A DNA stretch of 44,049 bases, from positions 1-44,049 of the forward strand of contig JAIXOL010000002.1 of NCBI GenBank assembly GCA_027486845.1, written 5' to 3'. The translations under genes and the position numbers were made by a program. The notes beneath the pieces were generated by a model. That model was not told the DNA's origin, did not search any database, and saw only the letters and a list, made by a program, of their open reading frames with translations. Source of the stretch: Cytophagaceae bacterium (GTDB taxonomy: Bacteria > Bacteroidota > Bacteroidia > Cytophagales > Spirosomataceae). Below, one piece after another: positions 7,449 through 15,111 of this stretch (positions within the stretch are counted from its first letter, which is position 1; every line of letters starts with the position of its first letter).

Positions 7449-8924
7449 ATGATAACATTCAACGAAGTAAACATTCAAAAAGGCGACCGGTCGGTTTTAG
7501 AAAATATTAATTGGCAAGCTAAAACTGACGAAAATTGGGCAATTATTGGTGGAAATGGCTCAGGAAAAAGTACTTTTTTGGAAGCTATTGCAGGAAAGAT
7601 ATTTCCGACAAAAGGCCGAATCACGAAACCAAATTATGACGAAATTGCTTTTGTAGCCAAAGATTATACTTTTAATCGAATCGTGCAAGCAGCAACGCAA
7701 TATTATCAACAACGTTTCAATTCGCAAGATGCTGAGATTTCGCCAACGGTGCGAGAAATCCTGCAAAATCAAATTAAGCCTATTGGTACAGTCGATGAAA
7801 AATCGATTGATTTACCACCTTTACCTTATTCTGAAGATGAATTGATTAAAAGTGCTAATTTGCTCAAAATCAGTCATTTACTCGAACGAAAAATAGTAAC
7901 TTTATCAAATGGAGAAACTCGCCGCACGCTCATAACACTTTCACTGCTACGTAAACCAAAAGTGCTTTTGCTCGATAATCCGTTTGTTGGACTTGATATT
8001 GAAAGCCGTGAAACTTTACACCAAGTACTTAATCAAGTGGCGGTATCGGGTATTCAGATTATCATGGTTACAACTCCCAAAGAAATTCCTTCGTGCATCA
8101 CGAATATTATCCAACTTCAAAACGGAAAAATAAAAAACACTTCTACTCAAGCTTCTGATTTTCAAACAATTATCCAAAATTCGGGCATAAAAATTGCTGT
8201 TGATATTTTGGCCATAGTCAAGCAAATTCCAGCAAAAAACAATTTCAATTATGCCTTAAATATGCGAAACGTAACTGTGACTTATAAGGGCGTAAATGTG
8301 CTTGATAATATAAATTGGCAAGTAAAACGAGGCGAAAAATGGGCATTGATGGGTCCAAACGGTTCGGGAAAAAGTACAATATTGAGCTTAATTACGGGTG
8401 ATAATCCACAAGGATATCAGAATGATTATGATCTGTTTGACCGCAAACGTGGTAGTGGCGAAAGTATTTGGGACATTAAGCACCGAATCGGCTTTGTTTC
8501 TCCAGAATTACACTTATATTTTACTCGCCAAACTGAGGTTTGGAAGGCCGTAGCATCGGGACTTTTCGATTCGGCAGGGCTTTTCAAAAAATTGACCGAT
8601 GAAGAACGTGCGATAACAGACAATTACCTTAATCTTTTGAATATCATTCATTTATCCGAACGAAAAATTTATCAACTTTCTACAGGTGAGCAACGACAAG
8701 TATTTTTGGCAAGAGCATTAGTGAAAAATCCACCGCTACTTTTGCTTGATGAACCATGCCAAGGACTCGACTACGAACATGTAATTTATTTCAGAGATTT
8801 GGTCAATGATTTGGTACTTGAACTCAATAAAACACTTATTTATGTGACCCACTATGAAGAGGAAATACCTGCCTGTGTCGATAAACGCCTAAGCCTTAGT
8901 AAGGGAAAAATTATAAATAAATGA
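7449..8924 (+). CDS. ModF/PhrA-like double ABC ATPase
   Basis: The 491-residue protein holds two ABC ATPase domains and no membrane segment. Domain 1 covers about residues 1-230 with Walker A GGNGSGKST at 34-42 and signature LSNGETRR. Domain 2 covers about 260-491 with Walker A GPNGSGKST at 302-310, signature LSTGEQRQVFLARAL and Walker B LLLLDEP. This layout matches ModF (PhrA), linked to molybdate transport in Enterobacteria. In domain 1 the Walker B reads LLLDNP, so the catalytic Glu is Asn there and only domain 2 looks fully active. Its place beside moaD supports a molybdenum link, but no ModABC permease is present. Confidence 0.8.
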   Translation: MITFNEVNIQKGDRSVLENINWQAKTDENWAIIGGNGSGKSTFLEAIAGKIFPTKGRITKPNYDEIAFVAKDYTFNRIVQAATQYYQQRFNSQDAEISPTVREILQNQIKPIGTVDEKSIDLPPLPYSEDELIKSANLLKISHLLERKIVTLSNGETRRTLITLSLLRKPKVLLLDNPFVGLDIESRETLHQVLNQVAVSGIQIIMVTTPKEIPSCITNIIQLQNGKIKNTSTQASDFQTIIQNSGIKIAVDILAIVKQIPAKNNFNYALNMRNVTVTYKGVNVLDNINWQVKRGEKWALMGPNGSGKSTILSLITGDNPQGYQNDYDLFDRKRGSGESIWDIKHRIGFVSPELHLYFTRQTEVWKAVASGLFDSAGLFKKLTDEERAITDNYLNLLNIIHLSERKIYQLSTGEQRQVFLARALVKNPPLLLLDEPCQGLDYEHVIYFRDLVNDLVLELNKTLIYVTHYEEEIPACVDKRLSLSKGKIINK

Positions 8925-9052
8925 TTCAATTATGTGCGAGCCTATAACACTACTTTGCAACGGTTTACAGTTTTTTTTCGTCTTAATCTTTACTTTTTAT
9001 AATTTTTTATGAAATTTGTACTGTTTTTCTTCTAAAACAAACCATCATTTAT

Positions 9053-11053
9053 ATGAAGAGCACCTTGGCGAGTCTTTTTTGGATGACCTTATTTTTGTTT
9101 AAATCAGGTTTAGCGGAAGCTCAGTGCCCAACGCAAGGCATACCAACTACTACTAATAAAGGAAAATTCGAATTGGATTTTAAGGGAACTAAATATACGG
9201 TTGATGGTATTACAAATAATAAAATAACGGTTTGTGCAAATAGTAGTTTTACCGTAACGGACAAAAGTGGCCGCACGGGCATATATTTCTATTTTAATAC
9301 CACTCGCACAGCTTTTCCTGTCCCGCCTGCCAATTATGCTTTGAACAATACTGCGACCATAAATACACCTGCTACCCCTGGACAATATATCCTCATCCAA
9401 GTTAGTTACAGCACTACTACTCGTATGATAAATGCTTATGTTTGCCAGACAATTGAGGTAGTTGCACCAACGATTAATCCAAAATTTACATTAACTACCT
9501 GTGCAACGGCTCAAGCACAAATCAATATTCCGACCGACCCAAACAACAATTTTGATTCATACACAATCAATTGGGGCGATAACACCGCTGTCGAAGCTGT
9601 CACTAAATCACAGATTCCGCTTATAGCAAGAAAACATACGTATGCTAATAATAATGCCCGAATTGTAACAGTAAGAGGAATAAAAGCAGGCGTGTTTTGC
9701 GACGGAGTCACTACCCAAGTAATTACTCCCAATGGTCGAAGTATTTCGCCCACCTTGTTGAGTCTTACAGTTCAAGACAATGATACGATTCAAGTTCGGT
9801 ATCTTAGTGGCAATTATTCTTTAGATTTTTATCAGAAATGGGGTGCTGATAACTTCAGAATCGTAAAAAATATTAATTCTTCAACTCCTGCACTCAATAC
9901 AATAAAAATTGCAGTAAAAGATGCAAATAAAGAGCAATATTGCTATAAAGTAGGAATTACGGATGCTTGTTTACGTACTACGTTTTCAGATTCAAGCTGC
10001 TCGATTCCTTTGCAAGTGGCAGCTTTAGATAAAAAGAATTTTTTGAAATGGAAAACCCTAACTTATCCAAGATTTACTTCGTATCGAATTGCAAAAAATA
10101 CAACAGCCAACTTTAAAACAATTACTAAAGCTACTACTGATACTCTAACCGACCGCCCAACTGTTTGTGGTACAACTTATACTTATCAAGTAATCGGAAC
10201 TGTGGGAACAGTTCAAACCCTTTCACGAGTTATTTCGGTTACGGGCGTCGATAGCACAAAACCACCAACCATTACCAATATTTTGACATCGGTTGAAAAA
10301 GAACGAGTGGCGATTACGGCCACACTTCCAACGGGACAAAGACTAAAAAGCTATACTTTTTATCGTTGGAAAAATAATAAACTCGAATCTTTCAATGCAG
10401 GTGGAAATGGAAACAGAGTAGTTGATGACAAATCAAGCCCCAATACTCAGCGAGAATGTTATAAAGTAGCCTACGAAAATAGCTGTGGTATTATGTCGGA
10501 TACTTCATCGGCTTTTTGTCCATCGTATTTGACTATGGAAGGTGTAGGTATAAAATGGACTGAATATCAGAAGTTTCCATTGGGTCTTAACTCCTATTTT
10601 GTTGAAAAATTAGATGATTTAGGAACCGTTTTGACAACCACAAAAGTTGATAAAAATCTAAAATTTAACCCAGACCCTGCAAGTATCGACCCAACTAACC
10701 CAATTATAAAATTTAGAGTGAGGGCATTTTCGACCAATAACCTGATAAGTTATTCAAACGATGTGCTTTATGCTCAAAAGTTATTGATGTTTATGCCAGA
10801 TGCTTTTTCACCAAATGACGATAAAATCAATGATATTTTTGAAATTAAAGCCATTTTCGTTAAAGATTTCAAGATGCGAATTTATAATCGAGCCGGAAAC
10901 GTCATGTTTGAAACTGAAGACTATAAAAAAGCTTGGGACGGCACTTATGAAGGAAGCACAGTCCCAGTTGGACAATATTTTTACGAAATCATCGCCAATG
11001 ATTTTAAAGGAGAAACCACCAAAAAGGCTGGTAAAATTGAGGTTTTACATTGA
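9053..11053 (+). CDS. Surface protein with T9SS type B (gliding motility-associated) C-terminal domain
   Basis: The 666-residue protein starts with a signal peptide ending near EAQ (residue 24). A PKD-like stretch occurs around residues 160-220 (INWGDNTAVEAV, then a His-Thr-Tyr motif), and fibronectin-like beta modules follow. The last 85 residues begin MPDAFSPNDDKINDIF and contain FKMRIYNRAGNVMFET, AWDGTYEG and VPVGQYFYEI. This is the type B sorting domain that sends proteins through the type IX secretion system. The protein is therefore expected on the cell surface or released; its ligand is unknown. It converges on the cytochrome gene with only three bases between stop codons. Confidence 0.9.
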   Translation: MKSTLASLFWMTLFLFKSGLAEAQCPTQGIPTTTNKGKFELDFKGTKYTVDGITNNKITVCANSSFTVTDKSGRTGIYFYFNTTRTAFPVPPANYALNNTATINTPATPGQYILIQVSYSTTTRMINAYVCQTIEVVAPTINPKFTLTTCATAQAQINIPTDPNNNFDSYTINWGDNTAVEAVTKSQIPLIARKHTYANNNARIVTVRGIKAGVFCDGVTTQVITPNGRSISPTLLSLTVQDNDTIQVRYLSGNYSLDFYQKWGADNFRIVKNINSSTPALNTIKIAVKDANKEQYCYKVGITDACLRTTFSDSSCSIPLQVAALDKKNFLKWKTLTYPRFTSYRIAKNTTANFKTITKATTDTLTDRPTVCGTTYTYQVIGTVGTVQTLSRVISVTGVDSTKPPTITNILTSVEKERVAITATLPTGQRLKSYTFYRWKNNKLESFNAGGNGNRVVDDKSSPNTQRECYKVAYENSCGIMSDTSSAFCPSYLTMEGVGIKWTEYQKFPLGLNSYFVEKLDDLGTVLTTTKVDKNLKFNPDPASIDPTNPIIKFRVRAFSTNNLISYSNDVLYAQKLLMFMPDAFSPNDDKINDIFEIKAIFVKDFKMRIYNRAGNVMFETEDYKKAWDGTYEGSTVPVGQYFYEIIANDFKGETTKKAGKIEVLH

Positions 11054-11056
11054 AAA

Positions 11057-11473
11057 CTACTTCAACTTATACCATTCAAGACCCTTCAACGCTGCTCGAC
11101 GATTAACGGTTTCTGACGCAGGATAGTTTTTAGCCAAATAGTCAAGAATTACAGGTTCAGCATCGCCCAATGCCCAAAGTTTTTGTTTTTGCTGCATCCA
11201 TCTTATTTTTTCGAGCCAACCCGCACGGTCGGTGTGAAATTGTGTAATCAGTTTACTCGAATGGCAGCCTGTACAATGAGCGGTCACGAGGTCGAGGCCT
11301 TTATCTATATTTAATCCTGTTGCTTTATCAATTTTTACAGTAGAGTCAATAACTACTATATTCAAGGACTTTTTACTACTTAAATTTTCCTGCTTCAAGC
11401 CTGCACTTATCAATATTGCAGCACTGAAAACGATAAAAGATATTTTATGTAAGTTTTTCATAGTTTTAACCAA
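11057..11473 (-). CDS. c-type cytochrome, electron acceptor partner of the sulfite dehydrogenase
   Basis: The protein has 138 residues from ATG 11473, or 134 from the more likely signal-peptide start MKNLHK at 11461. A hydrophobic export signal is followed by a single haem c site CTGCH (Cys67, Cys70, His71 in the longer form). The C-terminal helix contains the usual ILDYLAKNYP segment. The longer start overlaps the preceding molybdenum enzyme gene by eight bases, so the two form one operon like sorAB. The likely role is to take electrons from sulfite oxidation in the periplasm. The methionine ligand is not obvious in this divergent sequence. Confidence 0.85.
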   Translation of the reverse strand: MVKTMKNLHKISFIVFSAAILISAGLKQENLSSKKSLNIVVIDSTVKIDKATGLNIDKGLDLVTAHCTGCHSSKLITQFHTDRAGWLEKIRWMQQKQKLWALGDAEPVILDYLAKNYPASETVNRRAALKGLEWYKLK

Positions 11474-12692
11474 TTTTTACCGCAATTCGGTGACAAGAAT
11501 TATTCAAATACCCACCCGGATTCCACGCCGGAATAATCATTGGTTGCCCAATTCCATTTGCATCAGTTGCTTTTGCCCAAATCTCATAATAACCTTTTTT
11601 CGGGAAATTTACTTTTGTTGACCAATGTTGCCAAGCCAAACGATTTTTCGGTTTACGTAAATCACATTTTTGCCAAGTTGCCCCAAAATCAATAGAAATT
11701 TCCATATTTTTAACCTCAAAATCGCCTGCCCAAGCGTGTCCACGTAAATCGAGCGTGCGACCTTCTTCGAGCATTGCACCCGATTTTGGATAAGTAATTA
11801 CAGATTTCACTGGCATTGACTCAATGATTTTCAAGTCAGCATCGGCAATTTTTCCACCTGCTTCAATCGGGTAAGCGGGTACTCGGTAACTATGACCGCT
11901 CATTTTTTCGCCATCATGTACTTTATTTCGGATAGAAATTCGGTTCAACCACTTGCCCGAAACTGATGCTGGCCAACCGCCAACTACAAATCTAAGTGGA
12001 AAACCATGCATCACGGGAATATCCTTCCCGTTCATTGCCCAAGCCAAAAGCGTTTCGTCTTCAAGGGCTTTTTTCATCGGCACACCTCTCGAAATTGTCG
12101 ATTTTGAGACATCACCACTCAAATGTATATCTTTTCCATAATACCCAATATATATAGCGTCAGCATTTATACCTACACTTTCAAGTACATCGCGTAGCCT
12201 TACTCCTGTCCATTCTGCACAACTTACGGCTCCATCTTGCCACTGATTACCCGATGTTTGTGGGCTAAAACCGTAGCGACCATTTCCTGCACATTCGAGT
12301 GTAAGTTGGTAAGTATAAGTTTTAAATTTTGTCTTTAAATCATTCAAAGTAAACACTTTACGAGTTTTAGCCGACTCTCCATCAATCACTAATTCCCATT
12401 TTGTGGCATCTATATTTTCGGGCAAATTACCATTATTGCGGATAAACATTTTATCGGCGGGTGTGATTTCATCATCGAGTAAATGCGGAGGAGTCTCGAC
12501 ATTCCAAGGACGGTCATTGAGCAACATTAATTCTTTATTTTTTCCTTCCGGAAGGTCAATAAAGGCTTTTTCGCCTAAAATCTCTACTTTTTTTGGTAGA
12601 TTTTTAGCAAAAACAACATCACTACCAAGTACCGCTGCAATACCTGTAATACTTCTTTGAATAAATGAACGTCTATTATTGGTTGTTTCCAT
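11466..12692 (-). CDS. SorA/SoxC-like molybdenum-dependent sulfite dehydrogenase
   Basis: The 408-residue enzyme belongs to the sulfite oxidase fold. The N-terminus has a Tat-like signal (NRRSFIQRS followed by a hydrophobic stretch), so it is exported folded with its cofactor. The Mo-binding domain holds LTLECAGNGR with the conserved Mo-ligating Cys134, then GVRLRDVLE and the GFPLRFVVGGWPA segment. From about residue 280 a C-terminal immunoglobulin-like dimerisation domain follows (WAGDFEVKNMEIS, then PAWNPGGYLNNS). Together with the downstream cytochrome it should oxidise sulfite to sulfate. A broken sulfate-exporter-type gene lies six bases upstream, suggesting the operon was once longer. 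Confidence 0.9.
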   Translation of the reverse strand: METTNNRRSFIQRSITGIAAVLGSDVVFAKNLPKKVEILGEKAFIDLPEGKNKELMLLNDRPWNVETPPHLLDDEITPADKMFIRNNGNLPENIDATKWELVIDGESAKTRKVFTLNDLKTKFKTYTYQLTLECAGNGRYGFSPQTSGNQWQDGAVSCAEWTGVRLRDVLESVGINADAIYIGYYGKDIHLSGDVSKSTISRGVPMKKALEDETLLAWAMNGKDIPVMHGFPLRFVVGGWPASVSGKWLNRISIRNKVHDGEKMSGHSYRVPAYPIEAGGKIADADLKIIESMPVKSVITYPKSGAMLEEGRTLDLRGHAWAGDFEVKNMEISIDFGATWQKCDLRKPKNRLAWQHWSTKVNFPKKGYYEIWAKATDANGIGQPMIIPAWNPGGYLNNSCHRIAVKIG

Positions 12693-12698
12693 AATGGA

Positions 12699-13025
12699 TT
12701 AAGGTTGAAAATGATGAATCATATAATACAAATATAACAGACAAACGACAATCCAAAGCCTAACGGCTTGAAAAACTACTTTAACTCCAATTTTTTTTAA
12801 ATTTTCAATCGAAATCCCCGAGCCAATCAATAATAAACTAACGACTATTATTTGCTTTGAAGCACCATAAAGTGACAAATAAAAACTTTTATAAGCAGGA
12901 AAAAAGCTAAAAAGGCACGAAGCCAAGATAAAATCAATAATAAACGAGGGAATCTTAAAAGACTTGGTGGCATAAGTTACGCTTAATAGTAAGTATTTGA
13001 TTTCTGTGGCGAACAGTCTTTTGTC
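12699..13025 (-). pseudogene. C-terminal remnant of a YeiH/UPF0324 family membrane protein
   Basis: The minus-strand frame is open from 13025 to the stop at 12699, about 108 residues. It holds three hydrophobic helices, including YGASKQIIVVSLLLIGSGIS and ENLKKIGVKVVFQAV. These match the C-terminal end of UPF0324 (YeiH) proteins, putative sulfate exporters of about 330 residues. The N-terminal two thirds are missing and no proper start is seen, although an ATG at 12926 could open a 75-residue fragment. It ends six bases before the sulfite dehydrogenase start, which fits a former exporter of the sulfate product. Confidence 0.7.
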
Positions 13026-13046
13026 TCAGTACTTAAATAGAACATT

Positions 13047-13112
13047 TCAATTTAGGTAAAGCTCTAGTTTTTTGCTGACCGCATAAAAAACCTTTAGCCT
13101 AAAATCATCCAT
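13047..13112 (-). pseudogene. N-terminal fragment of a LysR-type regulator
   Basis: ATG at 13112 opens 21 codons reading MDDFRLKVFYAVSKKL, then ELYLN and a stop. The first 16 residues match the start of Bacteroidota LysR regulators, where the sequence normally continues with Ser-Phe-Thr-Lys-Ala-Ala of the helix-turn-helix. Homology ends abruptly at that point. A GAGGAAA stretch lies 9-15 bases upstream of the ATG. LysR genes often neighbour yeiH, so this and the YeiH remnant probably mark the two ends of one deletion. The match is short, so the call is tentative. Confidence 0.5.
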
Positions 13113-13201
13113 CGAAAGTTTTTTCCTCAAAAATAATATAACCTTTCGTAATACTTAAAGCATTCATACAATTGATGGCGAGGTCAGAAGAAAAAATTTC
13201 G

Positions 13202-13209
13202 TATTTTTG
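13202..13209 (+). promoter_or_regulatory. -7 box (TATTTTTG) upstream of the ABM-domain gene
   Basis: TATTTTTG fits the Bacteroidota -7 consensus TAnnTTTG. It lies 19 bases before the ATG at 13229. No -33 TTTG at the right distance is visible, so the call rests on one element. Confidence 0.4.
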
Positions 13210-13228
13210 TTAAAATTCAAAAAAGTAT

Positions 13229-13522
13229 ATGCTTATACGTTATGTCAGAATGACTTTTCAGGCCGATAAAGTAAGCGAGTTTGAAGAAATTTTTAATAGT
13301 TCAAAATATAAAATTAGAGCCATGCAGGGTTGTTGTCATCTTGAATTGATGCGAGATATTAATCAGCCCAATATTTATATTACTCACAGTCTTTGGAAGT
13401 CGGAAACTGATTTGAATAATTACCGAAATTCCGACCTCTTCAAAACCACTTGGGCCAAAACAAAAGTGCTTTTTTCCGAAAAACCTTTGGCTTTTTCAGT
13501 TGAAAGTCTGACGGTAGCGTAA
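13229..13522 (+). CDS. ABM-domain protein (putative quinol monooxygenase type)
   Basis: The 97-residue protein is a single antibiotic-biosynthesis-monooxygenase (ABM) ferredoxin-like domain. The sequence opens MLIRYVRMTFQADKVSEFEE, and the middle GCCHLELMRDINQPNIY and SLWKSETDLNNYRNS segments show the usual strand-helix pattern (beta-alpha-beta) and the conserved Trp. Members include YgiN-like quinol monooxygenases and haem-degrading enzymes, usually as dimers without metal cofactors. The substrate cannot be told. It is probably monocistronic. Confidence 0.8.
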   Translation: MLIRYVRMTFQADKVSEFEEIFNSSKYKIRAMQGCCHLELMRDINQPNIYITHSLWKSETDLNNYRNSDLFKTTWAKTKVLFSEKPLAFSVESLTVA

Positions 13523-13641
13523 TTTTTTGAGCAAAGATTACGTTCAATAATAGTCTTGACAAGATTTTACGATTACATGATTTGATTTTCTTCCTACAAT
13601 AATTAGTTTTTAGTCAGTTTATAATTTATATCTGAAGTTAA

Positions 13642-13854
13642 ATGAAAAAAATAGCAATATTATCTCTTTTAGGAGTTATGGCTTTAACCCCTGAATTTAC
13701 GCAAGCATCTGATTATAAAATTAGTAGTGTGAACGAATTGAAAGAAATAAATGGTGGAGGTCGCAGAAAAAAAAATGGTTCTTACAGAAAGAAAAAGGGC
13801 TTTATGTGGGGAATATTCAAAGGCAAAAGCCAATGCGATTGCCCAAAACATTGA
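13642..13854 (+). CDS. Small exported cationic peptide with a Gly-Gly leader-like motif
   Basis: The 70-residue product has three parts. Residues 1-22 are a Sec-type signal ending FTQA. Residues 23-40 read SDYKISSVNELKEINGGG, which resembles the Glu-Leu-x-x-Ile-x-Gly-Gly leader end of bacteriocin and natural-product precursors. The 30-residue tail is strongly basic (eleven Lys/Arg against one Asp) and contains Phe-Met-Trp and a Cys-Asp-Cys pair. I do not recognise a family. A secreted bioactive or surface peptide is possible. No C39 peptidase transporter is adjacent. A palindromic repeat follows immediately. Confidence 0.6.
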   Translation: MKKIAILSLLGVMALTPEFTQASDYKISSVNELKEINGGGRRKKNGSYRKKKGFMWGIFKGKSQCDCPKH

Positions 13855-13858
13855 GTTT

Positions 13859-13944
13859 TAGTCCACGGACGATAGTCGATAGACGACAGTAATTCTAATT
13901 TCTTTGAATCTTCTGTGGACTATCGACTGTGGTCAGTGGACTAT
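13859..13944. repeat. GTCCAC/GTGGAC palindromic intergenic repeat
   Basis: TAGTCCAC at 13859-13866 is the inverse of GTGGACTA at 13936-13943. Further inverted words such as GACGATAGTCGATAG and CTATCGACTGTGG lie between them. The element fills the space between the cationic peptide gene and the convergent AraC gene and includes the AraC stop codon. It may fold as a terminator for both genes. Confidence 0.6.
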
Positions 13945-14804
13945 TCAAGAAACTTAGTCCGATAAGCCAAAGGCGTTATTTTCTTGATAGTTTTAAATTG
14001 TCGATTAAAATTTGAAAGATTATTAAAACCACTTTCAAACGAAATCTCGGCTACGCTCATTTTATCGACCATAAGTAATTTACAAGCGTGTTCGATGCGT
14101 ATTTCGGCCAAAAACTGCGTAAAAGTTCGGCGAGTACGTTTCTTAAAATATCTACTAAAGGCAGACTCACTCATATTTGCCAAATCGGCTACATCTTTCA
14201 ACTGAATTTCTTCTTGATATTTGAGCATCACATACTCAAAAACCTTATTCATACGAGCCGAATCTACCTCATTTCTGAGTGAAATAGGGTTAGTTGTAAG
14301 GTCTTGTTTATCTTCACTTTCGCACAAAATCGTCAGAATCGCAATCATTTCTAAAAGGCGTTCCATGCCCACTAAATTCGGTAAATTCTTAAATTTAGGT
14401 GCTACTTTTGCGACCGTTTTTTCGCCAAAACTTAGCCCCCTTTTCGAGCGTTCGAGCAGAGCCTTTATTGCTTGACTTTCAGGTAACTGAAGAAATTTTT
14501 CTCCTAAAAAATCTTCTAAAAAGTGTATGACCAAAGAGCGAGCTTTGAACTTGGTATCTTTACCATAAAAATTGTCATCATTGCGATAATAATGCGGTAA
14601 GTAGGACCCAATCATACAAAGGTCACCAGCTTTAAAATCAGTAATGCTACTTCCCACAAAACGCTTGCCTGTGCTTTCTAAAACCAATACAATTTCGTAC
14701 TCTGGATGATAATGCCATGGAGTAGAAAAATAGGGCGTTTCTTGCACAAACAGATTGAATGAATAATCAGCAGGATTTGATATTTTGAGTAACTGAGGTT
14801 TCAT
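13941..14804 (-). CDS. AraC-family regulator, probable activator of the SusCD locus
   Basis: The 287-residue protein has an N-terminal cupin sensing domain (WHYHPEYEIVLVLES near residue 32, GDLCMIGSYLPH near 70) and a C-terminal double helix-turn-helix from about residue 180 (LKDVADLANMSESAFSRYFK, then EISFESGFNNLSNFNRQFK). Proteins of this type bind a small sugar-like ligand and activate nearby catabolic genes. It is transcribed away from susC with a 307-base shared upstream region, so regulation of that locus is likely. A paralogue of the same architecture is encoded at 32922-33761. Confidence 0.9.
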   Translation of the reverse strand: MKPQLLKISNPADYSFNLFVQETPYFSTPWHYHPEYEIVLVLESTGKRFVGSSITDFKAGDLCMIGSYLPHYYRNDDNFYGKDTKFKARSLVIHFLEDFLGEKFLQLPESQAIKALLERSKRGLSFGEKTVAKVAPKFKNLPNLVGMERLLEMIAILTILCESEDKQDLTTNPISLRNEVDSARMNKVFEYVMLKYQEEIQLKDVADLANMSESAFSRYFKKRTRRTFTQFLAEIRIEHACKLLMVDKMSVAEISFESGFNNLSNFNRQFKTIKKITPLAYRTKFLE

Positions 14805-15111
14805 CTTTTCAAGAATCGTGTTTAGGTCTGTACTAATAGCTGTTTTGACTATTTTCTTTTATAAAATTATTAGAAACATTCTATATGTGTGGCTAAATAG
14901 TAGATATATGACAGCTAATTTACGACATAAACGGTGTAAAGTACATTATTGATGTACTTATTTGTAAAAAAAATATTAGAAATGGGTCAAATTTTAGTGG
15001 TAGAAATTTTATTATAGATGTAGTTTTGTAATTATTCTAATTTAAAATTTACTTATTTTCAGTTAGTCTATTTTTACCTTTATTTATTAACTAATCCTTT
15101 ATTAATTGAGA
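14805..15111. promoter_or_regulatory. Divergent control region between araC-type gene and susC
   Basis: This 307-base AT-rich stretch contains no gene. It should hold the operator for the AraC regulator. A -7-like box TAGTTTTG lies at 15021-15028 on the plus strand, 84 bases before the susC start. I see no clear direct repeats that would define the AraC binding site. Confidence 0.45.
15021..15028 (+). promoter_or_regulatory. -7 box (TAGTTTTG) of the susC operon
   Basis: The sequence matches the TAnnTTTG consensus. No good -33 element is present about 20 bases upstream, which would fit a promoter that depends on the AraC activator. Confidence 0.45.
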
